From positions 4,898,001-4,962,000 of the forward strand of contig NC_067205.1 of NCBI RefSeq assembly GCF_026262505.1: a stretch of 64,000 nt of DNA, in the 5' to 3' direction. The notes under the pieces were generated by a model. It was not told where the DNA came from. It did not search any database and saw nothing but the letters and a program-made list of their open reading frames with translations. Position 1 is the stretch's first letter. Each line of letters starts with the position of its first letter. The stretch is from Trichomonas vaginalis G3 (lineage: Eukaryota; Parabasalia; Trichomonadida; Trichomonadidae). A program made the translations under genes and the position numbers. Below are positions 40,307-49,366 of this stretch, in pieces.

Positions 40307-41392
40307 ATGAGCTTGAAAGAAGTATTCGAACAACATCCATGGAGGTCTTTTAAGAAATTCAATGAAGCTGCAAAGAGTTCGGGATTTACTAACAGAGCTG
40401 AAGTGAAAAGGTTCTTTGACAAAAATGTTGTACATCAAACAAAAATAAATCCTTACGACTACTTTTTACCAATTTACTCCAACACTCCTGACGCATACCA
40501 ATTTGACACTCTCATTCAAAGCAGAAAAGGAGGACATAAACCATTCCTCATCTTCATAAATGTTAACACTCGTAAAGCATATGCATATCCAATGAAAAAT
40601 AAAGGAACTCGTGAAGTGTTAAGAGTTTTACAAAAGTTTGTAGCAGAACATAGCCCAAGTACTTTAACATCAGACCAAGACAGTGCATACCTCAGCAATG
40701 AAATCACAGAATTTCTCATTAAGCATAACATAACTCACTACACTACTGAAGACCATAACCATAACATACTCGGTATCATTAACCGCTTCATAAGGACTCT
40801 CAGAGATTTAAATCAAGAGCGAGACTTTACCGAAGAAACAATGAAACATTTTCTCGAAGTATATAATTCCTCAACACATTCTACAACAGGACATACACCA
40901 AATTCAATGACACAACAACAAGAAGAAAAGTATATACAAAAGAAACTAAGTCAAACACAAAATATCAGAAATTCAAAACAATTTACCCTCATTCCTGGTA
41001 CAAAAGTTCGTGTAGTTCTTGACGACAAACCATTGACAAAGAAACGTTTAAGGTTAAGTCGAAATTATTATATCGTAGACTCTACGCAAGGTAATGGATA
41101 TCTTATAAAAGCTGCTGACGACTCCATAGCATTTTACCCTCGACATAAATTAGTCGAAAGTAGTAATGGCAAACTTGCTGAAACCATTGACGAAGCAAAG
41201 CGAGGAGTGGTTATTGAAATACTTGACTACAACACAAACGATGACACTTATAAAGTAAGATATGAAGGAGGCGTTGAAGATGTTATACCATCTAAGAACT
41301 TGAGAGAATCTAAACCAACTCATCTGGGACCATTAGAGCGGGAGTACTGGAAAGATAAAAACATGCCAGAAAGAATAAGAAAATTCTTCTAA
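40307..41392 (+). CDS. M3 retroviral-type integrase with chromodomain-like tail (DDN)
   Basis: 361 residues from ATG 40307, intact. RNase H-fold integrase of the Maverick type for insertion of element DNA. Asp67 (YQFDTL) and Asp123 (TSDQDSAY) are in place. The third acidic position of the D-D-35-E triad, 36 residues after Asp123, is Asn159 in GIINRFIRTLRD, where Glu or Asp is expected. The C-terminal third has an SH3/chromodomain-like segment (VVIEILDYNTNDDTYKVRYEGG). It lies 40 bp after the fibre on the same strand. It may be catalytically dead unless the base is an error. Confidence 0.9.
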   Translation: MSLKEVFEQHPWRSFKKFNEAAKSSGFTNRAEVKRFFDKNVVHQTKINPYDYFLPIYSNTPDAYQFDTLIQSRKGGHKPFLIFINVNTRKAYAYPMKNKGTREVLRVLQKFVAEHSPSTLTSDQDSAYLSNEITEFLIKHNITHYTTEDHNHNILGIINRFIRTLRDLNQERDFTEETMKHFLEVYNSSTHSTTGHTPNSMTQQQEEKYIQKKLSQTQNIRNSKQFTLIPGTKVRVVLDDKPLTKKRLRLSRNYYIVDSTQGNGYLIKAADDSIAFYPRHKLVESSNGKLAETIDEAKRGVVIEILDYNTNDDTYKVRYEGGVEDVIPSKNLRESKPTHLGPLEREYWKDKNMPERIRKFF

Positions 41393-41477
41393 ACTTTTTC
41401 GTTGGATGTAAATCAGACATGAATGAGAACAGTCATGATATCATTAATGGTACCATTTATTTTTGTCATAAATTTAC

Positions 41478-41540
41478 ACCAAAAATATAATTGAGGTGAA
41501 GAGGTGAGATTTCACCTGTTTTCTCACCTCTTTTTTCACC
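41478..41540. repeat. GGTGA hairpin repeat 2
   Basis: GAGGTGAAGAGGTGAGATTTCACCTGTTTTCTCACCT and a further CTTTTTTCACCT. Placed between two convergent stops (41392 and 41536). Confidence 0.85.
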
Positions 41541-42030
41541 TCTTGAACTTTTTATAACATTCGGTCATAACTTCATCAATTTCATTTAAATCACGATTTA
41601 AAAACTCATTGACTTCATCTTCAACCGTGTCATCTTGTAATAAGAATATTTTCTTTAGTTTCATGTCAACATCCCGAACAGCACAAAGGATAAAATCATA
41701 TTCATTTCTTCCGTTAAACATACTTTTTCTTTCTCGTTCATCGTTAAATAAATTATTGAAAATATAAACAGCGGTGTAAAAGTTATGTACTGTGTTAAAT
41801 GTTGAAGCTTCACCTATTTTAGATTTTAGGATTCTTTTAGTAAGTAAATTGTTATCGTTCTTTCTCTTTTCCTTATCGTTCATGTCGAATCTGTCGAACC
41901 ACATATCCTGTATTTCATCGAATTTACGAACTATAGAATCCGTCATTTCCCTGGTTAATGAGGGGTAATCATTATTAATTTTTTCATATAATTTGTCCAT
42001 ATGATTTTCATCGACGTTTCCGGAAAGCAT
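41536..42030 (-). CDS. Unknown M3 protein, 164 aa
   Basis: ATG at 42028-42030. Mostly helical and acidic/basic mixed, with MWFDRFDMNDKEKRKNDNNLLTKRILKSKIGE in pieces and an acidic C-terminus. No motif recognised. It ends in a GGTGA repeat and is followed upstream by another on the same strand, with the 42110 gene behind it. Confidence 0.6.
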   Translation of the reverse strand: MLSGNVDENHMDKLYEKINNDYPSLTREMTDSIVRKFDEIQDMWFDRFDMNDKEKRKNDNNLLTKRILKSKIGEASTFNTVHNFYTAVYIFNNLFNDERERKSMFNGRNEYDFILCAVRDVDMKLKKIFLLQDDTVEDEVNEFLNRDLNEIDEVMTECYKKFKR

Positions 42031-42051
42031 TTAATTAAAGCAAAAATATAT

Positions 42052-42104
42052 TATAGGTGAAGAGGTGAGATGTCACCTCTTTTTTCACCTGTTTTCTCAC
42101 CCCA
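42052..42104. repeat. GGTGA hairpin repeat 3
   Basis: ATAGGTGAAGAGGTGAGATGTCACCTCTTTTTTCACCTGTTTTCTCACC, between the start of 41536-42030 and the stop of 42110-43075. Confidence 0.85.
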
Positions 42105-42109
42105 GTTTT

Positions 42110-43075
42110 TCACAAGCGTTTTACATGAATTGTACGATGTATATTTGAAATCCTAAACAATTTCGTAGCTTCTATTTCTTCTGTCAGTATGTCAAAAGTT
42201 TTAACAATGCCGAAAGTTTCTTTATATTTCTTCTTGACGTCAGATAGAAGGAAATCGTCAGCAGTTGGATAGTTTTTGTTCAGAAATGCTAACATGTCCA
42301 TTTTATTTTCTGCTGGCTTTTCTGCTTCTTTCTTTAAGTCTGCATAGTCGTTTCGCATTCTTTCTATCTCTTTGACGGAGTAGTTATATTTCCTAATTGC
42401 TGCTTTACATTTAGAACATTGCGGATTCATTTTTGCGTTATATTCTGAAACCTTACCTGCTAAAACAACTAAGGCGTCAATGGTTTTCTTTAACTCAAAA
42501 GCAGTTGGTCTTATCTGTTCGTTCCATATTTTACCTCTTCTATCTTTATCTCTTATCTGCCATACACATTCAGCAACTAACGAAACAAAGTTATCGTAGG
42601 TCTTAAACTCCCCGGATTTATATATGTCAGAAACATTCTTATATACCATGTCGCAATCTTTGTCCATAACCTTATGGTTGCAATGAAATCCTAGAAACTC
42701 ATAGTTTACCTTTCGAATGAACTTCTTTATTTCTACTGAGTCAGTTGGTTTCACTTCTATTTCATCGAATTCAGGAATAGTTAGTTTTTGATGCTGAATT
42801 TCAGGTAGTTTAGGTAAATGGTCAATAATGTCCTGCATTTCATAAAGATACTGTTCATTTGTTTCATCTTTCGCACTACAGTCTAAATTACTTGTTAAAA
42901 GTTCTTGCTTTATCTTCTGGATTTTTGTTTCGAAAGTATATGAAGAAGGAATGAAGCTTTTCATCTCTACTAACATAGATGTTGGATTCATGACTAACGA
43001 GTTTGGTGAAGTTGTTGTGGACAGAGTCCCGCCGTTCGCGGCTTGAATTGTTGTTGTGCCGATTGTTGAAATCAT
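42110..43075 (-). CDS. Unknown M3 protein with CxxC and possible winged-helix end
   Basis: 321 residues from ATG 43073-43075. Ser/Thr-rich N-terminus including cassette 12 (around ANGGTLSTT). The middle has CNHKVMDKDC and MNPQCSKCKAA, possible metal ligands. The C-terminal ~65 residues (MDMLAFLNKNYPTADDFLLSDVKKKYKETFGI...) look like a small helical DNA-binding domain. A role in element replication or transcription is a guess. Confidence 0.6.
   Translation of the reverse strand: MISTIGTTTIQAANGGTLSTTTSPNSLVMNPTSMLVEMKSFIPSSYTFETKIQKIKQELLTSNLDCSAKDETNEQYLYEMQDIIDHLPKLPEIQHQKLTIPEFDEIEVKPTDSVEIKKFIRKVNYEFLGFHCNHKVMDKDCDMVYKNVSDIYKSGEFKTYDNFVSLVAECVWQIRDKDRRGKIWNEQIRPTAFELKKTIDALVVLAGKVSEYNAKMNPQCSKCKAAIRKYNYSVKEIERMRNDYADLKKEAEKPAENKMDMLAFLNKNYPTADDFLLSDVKKKYKETFGIVKTFDILTEEIEATKLFRISNIHRTIHVKRL
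43019..43042. repeat. Paired mini-hairpin cassette 12 (in frame)
   Basis: GGAC-AGA-GTCC, one-base linker, GCCG-TTCG-CGGC. Inside the N-terminal coding part of 42110-43075. Confidence 0.78.
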
Positions 43076-43189
43076 ATCTTTACATACAAAATAAAAAAAT
43101 AAATAAAAATAAAACTAACGTTATTTTTCTATCTTAAGGAAATTCATGAAAATTCAAGATTTGGGTCTCGGCAGCGGCTGAGGAAATTA

Positions 43190-43375
43190 GGTGAAAAAAG
43201 AGGTGACATCTCACCTCTTCACCTATAATATATTTTTGGTCATTTACACTCATTTACGAAGAAGTTATGACAAAGCATTTACGAAGAAGTTATGACAAAG
43301 TCACGAGGGTGAAAAAAGAGGTGAGAAAACAGGTGACATCTCACCTCTTCACCTAAATTATATTTTAGGTCAAAG
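43190..43375. repeat. GGTGA hairpin repeats 4 and 5 with short direct repeats
   Basis: Two copies in the opposite orientation to repeats 1-3 (about 43190-43235 and 43310-43360: GGTGAAAAAAGAGGTGA...CACCTCTTCACCT). They surround a direct repeat of about 22 bp, ATTTACGAAGAAGTTATGAC (about 43252 and 43280). No gene is present. Confidence 0.85.
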
Positions 43376-43463
43376 CTTCCACGAGAGAAAAGATTCCTCA
43401 TTCGCTAAGGATTCCAAAAATGAAAAAATCATTGATTTCGGCTGAGAAAAAACAGCAAAACCC

Positions 43464-43529
43464 TTCTTCCACGGGAACAAAGAAATAAAGAAGAAATAAA
43501 GTAAATTTTTTATTTATTCCCGTGGAAGA
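43464..43529. repeat. Long hairpin CTTCCACGGGAA
   Basis: CTTCCACGGGAA and TTCCCGTGGAAG flank an A/T-rich loop of about 40 nt. Intergenic, next to the tRNA-like sequence. Confidence 0.75.
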
Positions 43530-43596
43530 TAGAGCACTTTTATGACACTTTTTATTCACGACAAACAAGACAAATAAAGAAAATAAGAAAATACGG

Positions 43597-43667
43597 CGCT
43601 GTCGCGGTTCGAACCACAGACCTTGACCCCTCCATAACACCACCTTAGACCACTGTGCTACGTAGCC
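43597..43667 (-). ncRNA. tRNA-like sequence with Pol III A and B boxes
   Basis: On the minus strand TAGCACAGTGG (43660-43650) matches the A-box consensus and GGTTCGAACC (43615-43606) the B box, at the spacing of a normal intronless tRNA. The acceptor (GGCTACG against CAGCGCC) and T stems pair poorly. It is either a degenerate tRNA or a tRNA-derived Pol III promoter inside the Maverick. The open frame across it is not credible. Confidence 0.4.
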
Positions 43668-43708
43668 TGTCGACATAAGATTTTATAAATTGCATATTTG
43701 ACGTAAAT

Positions 43709-44083
43709 TTATTTCCATCTGGCTTCCCACTGCATAAGATATTCATACGTGTTTGTAAGACATTCATTAAACTTCTTTTCTATTGCATCTAATCTTGCGT
43801 TATTTTTTTCAATAACTTGTCTGTATTCTTCATCATCTCCAGCAGTGTTTGGGTCTTCACGTTTAAAATATTCATTGTTAACCAATTTTTTATCTACAAA
43901 TTTTATTAGTGTTTGATTCACTTCGTTATGATAACGGTCATATTCTTTCAATACGTAAGTGAAGACAAAATGCGTCGTACCTTCAATCTTAAAGCTTAAA
44001 GAACTTTCAACACAGTTTTGAGGGTCTGTCAGTGCGTCAATGAGATAGTATTCGAAGTCAGTCAATAATCTTTTTAAAGTCAT
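43709..44083 (-). CDS. Unknown M3 protein, 124 aa
   Basis: ATG at 44081-44083. Helical, with a coiled-coil-like C-terminal half (EEYRQVIEKNNARLDAIEKKFNECLTNT) and a Trp-containing end. Divergent from the KilA-N gene; the shared promoter region carries an inverted repeat, CATACAGGATAAAA (about 44085-44100 and 44168-44182). No family recognised. Confidence 0.6.
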   Translation of the reverse strand: MTLKRLLTDFEYYLIDALTDPQNCVESSLSFKIEGTTHFVFTYVLKEYDRYHNEVNQTLIKFVDKKLVNNEYFKREDPNTAGDDEEYRQVIEKNNARLDAIEKKFNECLTNTYEYLMQWEARWK

Positions 44084-44084
44084 T

Positions 44085-44183
44085 TCATACAGGATAAAAT
44101 TTAATGTTGTGAAGAAATAGTGTTTATCTCAGAAAAAATAAAGTTAGTTTTTATTTTATTTATTTTTTTATCCTGTATGTAAG
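44085..44183. promoter_or_regulatory. Divergent promoter with CATACAGGATAAAA inverted repeat
   Basis: The motif ACAGGATAAAA next to the minus-strand start recurs as TTTTATCCTGT before the plus-strand KilA-N start. Symmetric placement 5' of both ATGs suggests a shared initiator-type element. Confidence 0.55.
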
Positions 44184-44190
44184 AACAGTA

Positions 44191-45018
44191 ATGTCAACAT
44201 TAGAGAACACAACAACTGCTATCGTTCATGAAGCCATAAATGAAGAATACGAATACATACAATATAACAAACAATTGAGACTCATTCGTTCAGTCAAAGA
44301 TGATATGTATCAAATGCAAAGTATAATGAACGCTCTTCGTTCTACAAAGCAAGCATATCATTGGTTTGAAAACCAACAGGCAAAAGAACTTTTAGAAGAA
44401 TTTCCTCATATGATTGCTTCCCTCGGAAAACCGAGGGAAGAGATTCCGTACGAAAATCGCAAGAATTTGGCACCTGGTTTGAAAGGTTATTATGTTCATA
44501 GACTTTTAGTAAATGCTGTAGCAATGTGGGCTTCACCTCGTTATGCTTGTTATATTTTCATGATGTTAGATGAACTATATAAAGCAGAACGTGGAGAGAT
44601 GGAAAAGAAACTTCAAGCAAAAGATGAAGTCATTGAATCCAAAGACAAAAGCATACAGAAAAGAATACCACGTTCAGTACCAAAAGGAAAGGAAAAGAGT
44701 TATAAGTATATGATTTATACTGAAGAGTTGGAGAAAGAAGAAGATAGAGATATGGTTATGTTGCATTTAGTCAGAAGAAACAACAAAAGCTTTTACGACC
44801 TTGCTAAAATATATAAATCTGACAGAAACTGGTTCTATCGTGAAAACTTACCGATTTCAATGACACCGAATGAGCAAATAAAAGAAATTGTCAAAAATAC
44901 TCTTCCTCAAACACACTATGACATCAAAGGTTGCACAATACTTACCTTCAAAGAAGACTTAACATTACTGAAGGAAAAAATAACAGAATATTTCGATAAC
45001 TTCAAAGAGGAAGAATGA
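44191..45018 (+). CDS. KilA-N domain protein
   Basis: 275 residues from ATG 44191. The N-terminal half is a KilA-N/Bro-N-like DNA-binding domain: AYHWFENQQAKELLEEF ... GLKGYYVHRLLVNAVAMWASPRYACYIFMML. A coiled coil (MEKKLQAKDEVIESKDKSIQKR) and a C-terminal viral-type domain (YMIYTEELEKEEDRDMVMLHLVRRNN) follow, as in poxvirus-like and NCLDV KilA-N proteins. Probably a regulator of element genes. A 10-bp-stem hairpin CTTCCCTCGG-AAAA-CCGAGGGAAG (44423-44446) lies in frame in a loop of the KilA-N domain (ASLGKPREE) and may be another inserted palindrome. Confidence 0.85.
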   Translation: MSTLENTTTAIVHEAINEEYEYIQYNKQLRLIRSVKDDMYQMQSIMNALRSTKQAYHWFENQQAKELLEEFPHMIASLGKPREEIPYENRKNLAPGLKGYYVHRLLVNAVAMWASPRYACYIFMMLDELYKAERGEMEKKLQAKDEVIESKDKSIQKRIPRSVPKGKEKSYKYMIYTEELEKEEDRDMVMLHLVRRNNKSFYDLAKIYKSDRNWFYRENLPISMTPNEQIKEIVKNTLPQTHYDIKGCTILTFKEDLTLLKEKITEYFDNFKEEE

Positions 45019-45061
45019 AGTCACGACAACATTAACGAAGAAGTCACGACAACATTAACGA

Positions 45062-45112
45062 AGAGAGAATGAGGTGAAAAAACAGGTGATATCTCACCTC
45101 TTCACCAAAAAT
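45062..45112. repeat. GGTGA hairpin repeat 6
   Basis: GAATGAGGTGAAAAAACAGGTGATATCTCACCTCTTCACC, between convergent stops at 45018 and 45123. It is preceded by two copies of GAAGTCACGACAACATTAAC. Confidence 0.85.
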
Positions 45113-45122
45113 ATATTTTTGG

Positions 45123-45596
45123 TTAAATAGCTTCAGGGTCAATTTCTTCAACCATTTCACTTCCTTCGTCAATGTCAATTGAAGCTTCTTCAACCTTTGG
45201 TAAGAACTTTTGTATAACATCTTTGTTCGTTATTGTCTTCAGAGATGAAGGATAATATTTCACAGATGTTTCACCCTTCTTATATTCTTTCTGTTCGGAA
45301 AGATTCATAGCAATACTGAAGAAGTCAATGTTGGAGTTCTTTATGACAGTATAGTGTGTATCTTTGACATTCACGAAGAAACCCTTTTGTTTCAAAACTA
45401 CTGCTAACTCTTGTGAAGTATAACGTTTGCGGTCAATGACGATAGCTAATGGTCTGACATACTGACCAAACTTAGATTCTTTCACAAACTTCTTGTTAAA
45501 GATAACATTAACGTTTGAAGCATTATTGAACTCATTCTTGATGGCAGTAGCGAGAGCATTGTATGAAAAGAACTTGCAATCTTGCATGTGTTTCAT
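45123..45596 (-). CDS. Conserved Maverick protein divergent to PolB (M3 copy)
   Basis: 157 residues from ATG 45594-45596 (a second ATG three codons later is equally possible). Homologue of 26337-26804 with FFSYNALATAIK, NVNVIFNKKFVKESKFGQ, VIDRKRYTSQELAVVLKQK and VKYYPSSLKTITNKDVIQK, and an acidic tail. It lacks the cassette found in the M2 copy. The divergent pairing with PolB is conserved, suggesting a replication function. Confidence 0.7.
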   Translation of the reverse strand: MKHMQDCKFFSYNALATAIKNEFNNASNVNVIFNKKFVKESKFGQYVRPLAIVIDRKRYTSQELAVVLKQKGFFVNVKDTHYTVIKNSNIDFFSIAMNLSEQKEYKKGETSVKYYPSSLKTITNKDVIQKFLPKVEEASIDIDEGSEMVEEIDPEAI

Positions 45597-45687
45597 TAAA
45601 ATAAAAATATTAAATTATTTTGAAAAATAACTTAAAAAAAATCTAATCTAATTTTTTCAAAAAATATTTTTTTATTTCCTACTAAAG

Positions 45688-48600
45688 ATGTATCGGAAGT
45701 TGTCTAAGTTAGAACACTCGGAAATAAAACAACTTCTTACAGAAGCTAATATAGATGTTGCAAAGCATTACGCAACAAACAAAAAAGCACTCGCTGACTT
45801 CATTAAAGACTATAATGGTGCAATAAGTTATGATAGAATTCATGAGTTCATAAAGCCGCAACGCGGCGAGGACGAAGTCCATGCAAGAGCATTTCCTTTA
45901 AATGACATTGCTATTGACTTATATCATAGACGTTCAGTACCTCATGAAGTAAGAAGAGAGATGTTTGACATAACAAATGCAAACGTTGGTGAAACAAGAA
46001 GAGCTGTACTCATGAAGTAAGAAGAGAGATGTTTGACATAACAAATGCAAACGTTGGTGAAACACGAAAAGAGATGACACACTGAAACAACAGAGAAGAG
46101 AGATGTTTAAAAGTGCTATAGAACAAGTTCGCAAAGCTAACGATGTCATTCGTTCCATTGACGACAAACCAAAAGAAGGTGAGAGATGGTTAAAGAAAGA
46201 TGAAGAGAATAGGAAGAGAAATGTGAAGTCAGGCAATAGACTCATTGACTTTAACATCGAAGCTTTAGATGAACCAAACAGAGACTACTTACACAAACAT
46301 TTCGGTAAGGTTTTCATGAGACTCTTAGAGAAAATTAAAATAAACTCGCAACAGAGATGGATGGTATGTTATAAACTTGGTGGAAAGTATGAATGTTCTA
46401 CGTTAAACCTCAATAATATTGGAACATTACTACATCAGCTCTTGAAGGAGAACTTTATATCAGAGATAGAAGCAAATGCTGCAGGTATTGTTGAAATGCA
46501 CTATGACTTCTTCTTGACAAACATAAAGAATCTTACCGAAATAAAGATGTATGATTTAACAGAATATGAAGGCTTAACGATGTCAGATGTAAAGAAAGGC
46601 AAACCAAAAAAGAGACCATATAGAGATGAAAGCACACTGACAAATGACCAGAAAGCCATTTTGGAAGCTCTTAAGCAAACAGGAAACCCAGCACTTATAG
46701 AAAGCTTTTGGAAAGATAATGGTGAAAAGAAGTTTTATAAGAAGAGAAGCGGTCAGTTCTGGAAGTATCTTTGCACATTACCTATAAATCTTGAACGCTA
46801 CCAAATCTTCAATGAACTGAACAAAAGAACTGCAACACTTATGACAGAGGACAATTGTTTCGTTTATGCTTGCATTCAGGCTGGAGTAAATGAAGAAACT
46901 ATTGACCACATGAGAGAAGTCATTCGTGTTAGAGACTTTCCTCAAAGTAAAGTACAAGAAATTTCCGATTCAACAGGTATAGCATTTAATGTTACCATTG
47001 GTTATTTCAATGACTCAAGACATAATGAAATAAAGAGATATATACCAAAAGAATGCGAAACTGTTAGAACTATTGACTTACTTCTTGTTGAAGACCACTA
47101 CATGCTAAATGAAAGATTACCAATGACAACATACTTCATTCGAAACTATATAGAAATCTTGAAGGAGTGTGGTGGAATGAACATTGAGAAACAGATGAAG
47201 ATTTATACAAAGAGAGAAGATAAATATGTAGTTCGTTATGATAGAACAACACCGCTATGGGATGTTATGAAAACATTGTGGGAGTGCAAATATTTCGAAC
47301 CTATTTCTTATGGAGAACTTTTCACATATACTACTGACTTATATAAACAGAACCTTGCACCATTTAAAGATTTGACATATGCTCCAAAGTATTGTGTACA
47401 ACTGAAGAAGAAAGCAGAGTCAAAAGAAGTAAATAAAGCTAAATGTAAATTCATTCCTGAGCACGTTTTCTTTGCTGACTTTGAGTGTAGCACAGACGGC
47501 TTTCATAAAGCTTTTAACATCTGTTATGACAGTGAAGATGGTTCAGTGAGTGAAAGCATTTGGGGTCAAAACTGTGCAACAGAATTTTTGGAAAGACTTC
47601 CTGACAAGAGTTTAATATATTTCCACAACCTCAGTTATGACATAAACTTCATCTTAAGACACATGACAGAAGTGAAAGGAACTCCCATCATTAAAGGTTC
47701 ACGAACAATGCAAATAACTGGTTTATATAAAGGACGGGCAATTATTATAAAAGACTCTTACAGTGTTATAAATAAGAAGCTTAAACTATTTCCTGCTATG
47801 TTTAACTTACAAACAGGACCGAAAGAAGTATTTCCATATAACTACTACAGCAGTGTTTTGTTAGCAAATGACAACAGAACTGGTGTCATTTCTGAAGCAT
47901 GTAAGTTTATCCATGATGCAGATACATTTATGAAAACATAGATTCCATCAAAGGTTGCAGAATAGATGAAAACCACTTCGACTTAGAAAAATATAGCACG
48001 TTTTACTGCAAACAAGATGTAAGAATTTTAAGAGAAGGTTTTGTAAAGTTCCGCAATGACTTATTGAAAGAGTTTGATTTAAACGTTTATGACTACGTTA
48101 GTATTTGTTCTATTGCTAACAAATTGTTTGAGAACAGAGTATACTTCCCGAATGGAAATCTTTATGACCTCTCAAATAAACCAAGAGAATTTATTTCGAG
48201 ATGCATTCAAGGTGGAAGATGTATGTTGTCAGATAACATGAAACAAAAGAGCAAAAAGAAACTCATTGCTGACTTCGACACTGTTTCATTATATCCTTCA
48301 GCTATAGCAAGACTTTATACTTTAGAAGGTATTCCAAAAGTATTGAAGGAAGAAATGTTAAGCACAGAGTATCTCATGAGACATTTATTCGATGATGACC
48401 AAAAGGAACCCATTGGTGAAAAGTTTATGTCTGGCTTCTTTGTTCTCATTAAGATAACAGAGATTGGTATACCCAGACACTTTCATTTAATAGTTTGCGA
48501 CCCTGAACTAAATCCAGAACTTAACGTTCCAAGAAGTTCAAACACTTGCTGTCTCATGTATGTTGACCATATAACATTACAAGACCTCATAAAATATCAA

Positions 48601-49290
48601 TGTGTCAAATGTGAAGTGTTGCAAGGATACTATTACGATGGAAACAGAGATATGAGAATAAGAGATGAAGTAAAGAAGTTGTTTGAGTTAAGGTTAAAGT
48701 ATAAGAAAGAAGGAAACCCCTTACAAGAAATTATAAAACTCATTCTGAACAGCATTTATGGCAAAACTATTCTATCTCCTATTGAGTCAAAAATAACCAT
48801 AGTAAATGACAAAGATGCTATAAGATATGCTATAAGAAATTACAACCATATAGTGAAGTTCGAAGGTTTGGATGGTTCAGATAAAACTATTTTCAAGCTA
48901 ACGAAAAGCATTTGCAGACACTTTAACTTCTGTCCACTTGGTGTTAATATTCTGTCTATGTCAAAACGTATTATGAATGAAGTATTCTGTACTGCTGAAG
49001 ATATGGGTCTTCAAATCTTTTACCAGGATACCGACAGTATGCACTTATATAATGAAGACATACCAAAGCTTGCAGCAGAGTTTAAGAAGAGATATGGTCG
49101 CGAACTTATAGGAAAGAACCTTGGTCAATTTCATAGCGACTTTGCAGAAATAACACCTGGAAAACAAAGTTTAGCTTATAAAAGTATTTTCTGTGGAAAG
49201 AAGACCTACATAGACTTACTCACTAACGATTTAAATGAAGTTGCATTTCACTGCAGAATGAAAGGCGTGAAGCAAGATGTTATTGCTTAA
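45688..49290 (+). CDS. M3 protein-primed family B DNA polymerase (broken)
   Basis: About 1,200 codons from ATG 45688 (MYRKLSKLEHSEIKQLL). A 58-bp tandem duplication (45952-46067) ends the first frame; the next runs 46103-47941 and shifts at ~47940; the last ends at 49290. Motifs: ExoI FFADFECSTDG (~47470), ExoII FHNLSYDINF (~47625), ExoIII YCKQDVRIL (~48007), motif A DFDTVSLYPSAI (~48275), motif B LILNSIYGKT (~48740), motif C YQDTDSMH (49021-49044). The last ~80 residues present in the M2 copy are lost to frameshifts just before the N gap. Cassette 10 is in frame in the N-terminal domain. Confidence 0.93.
45855..45880. repeat. Paired mini-hairpin cassette 10 (in frame)
   Basis: GCCGC-AAC-GCGGC, linker GA, GGAC-GAA-GTCC. 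It encodes KPQRGEDEVH in PolB. The M2 PolB lacks these ~10 residues at the same point. Reverse complement of cassette 7. Confidence 0.95.
45952..46067. repeat. 58-bp tandem duplication in PolB
   Basis: TCATGAAGTAAGAAGAGAG restarts 58 bp later (45952 and 46010). As 58 is not a multiple of three, it breaks the reading frame. Confidence 0.92.
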
Positions 49291-49339
49291 CGCGCTAAGA
49301 ATGGTATCTCTCTCAATAGCACAACAACGGATGGAGGAT

Positions 49340-49366
49340 NNNNNNNNNNNNNNNNNNNNNNNNNNN
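49340..49366. other. Assembly gap (N run)
   Basis: 27 unknown bases immediately after the PolB 3' end. The true gap size is unknown; the M3 capsid gene may be missing here. Confidence 1.

Noticed and set aside
43398-43676. 92-codon minus-strand frame
   Set aside because: It runs through the tRNA-like sequence and a long hairpin, and has no protein-like composition.
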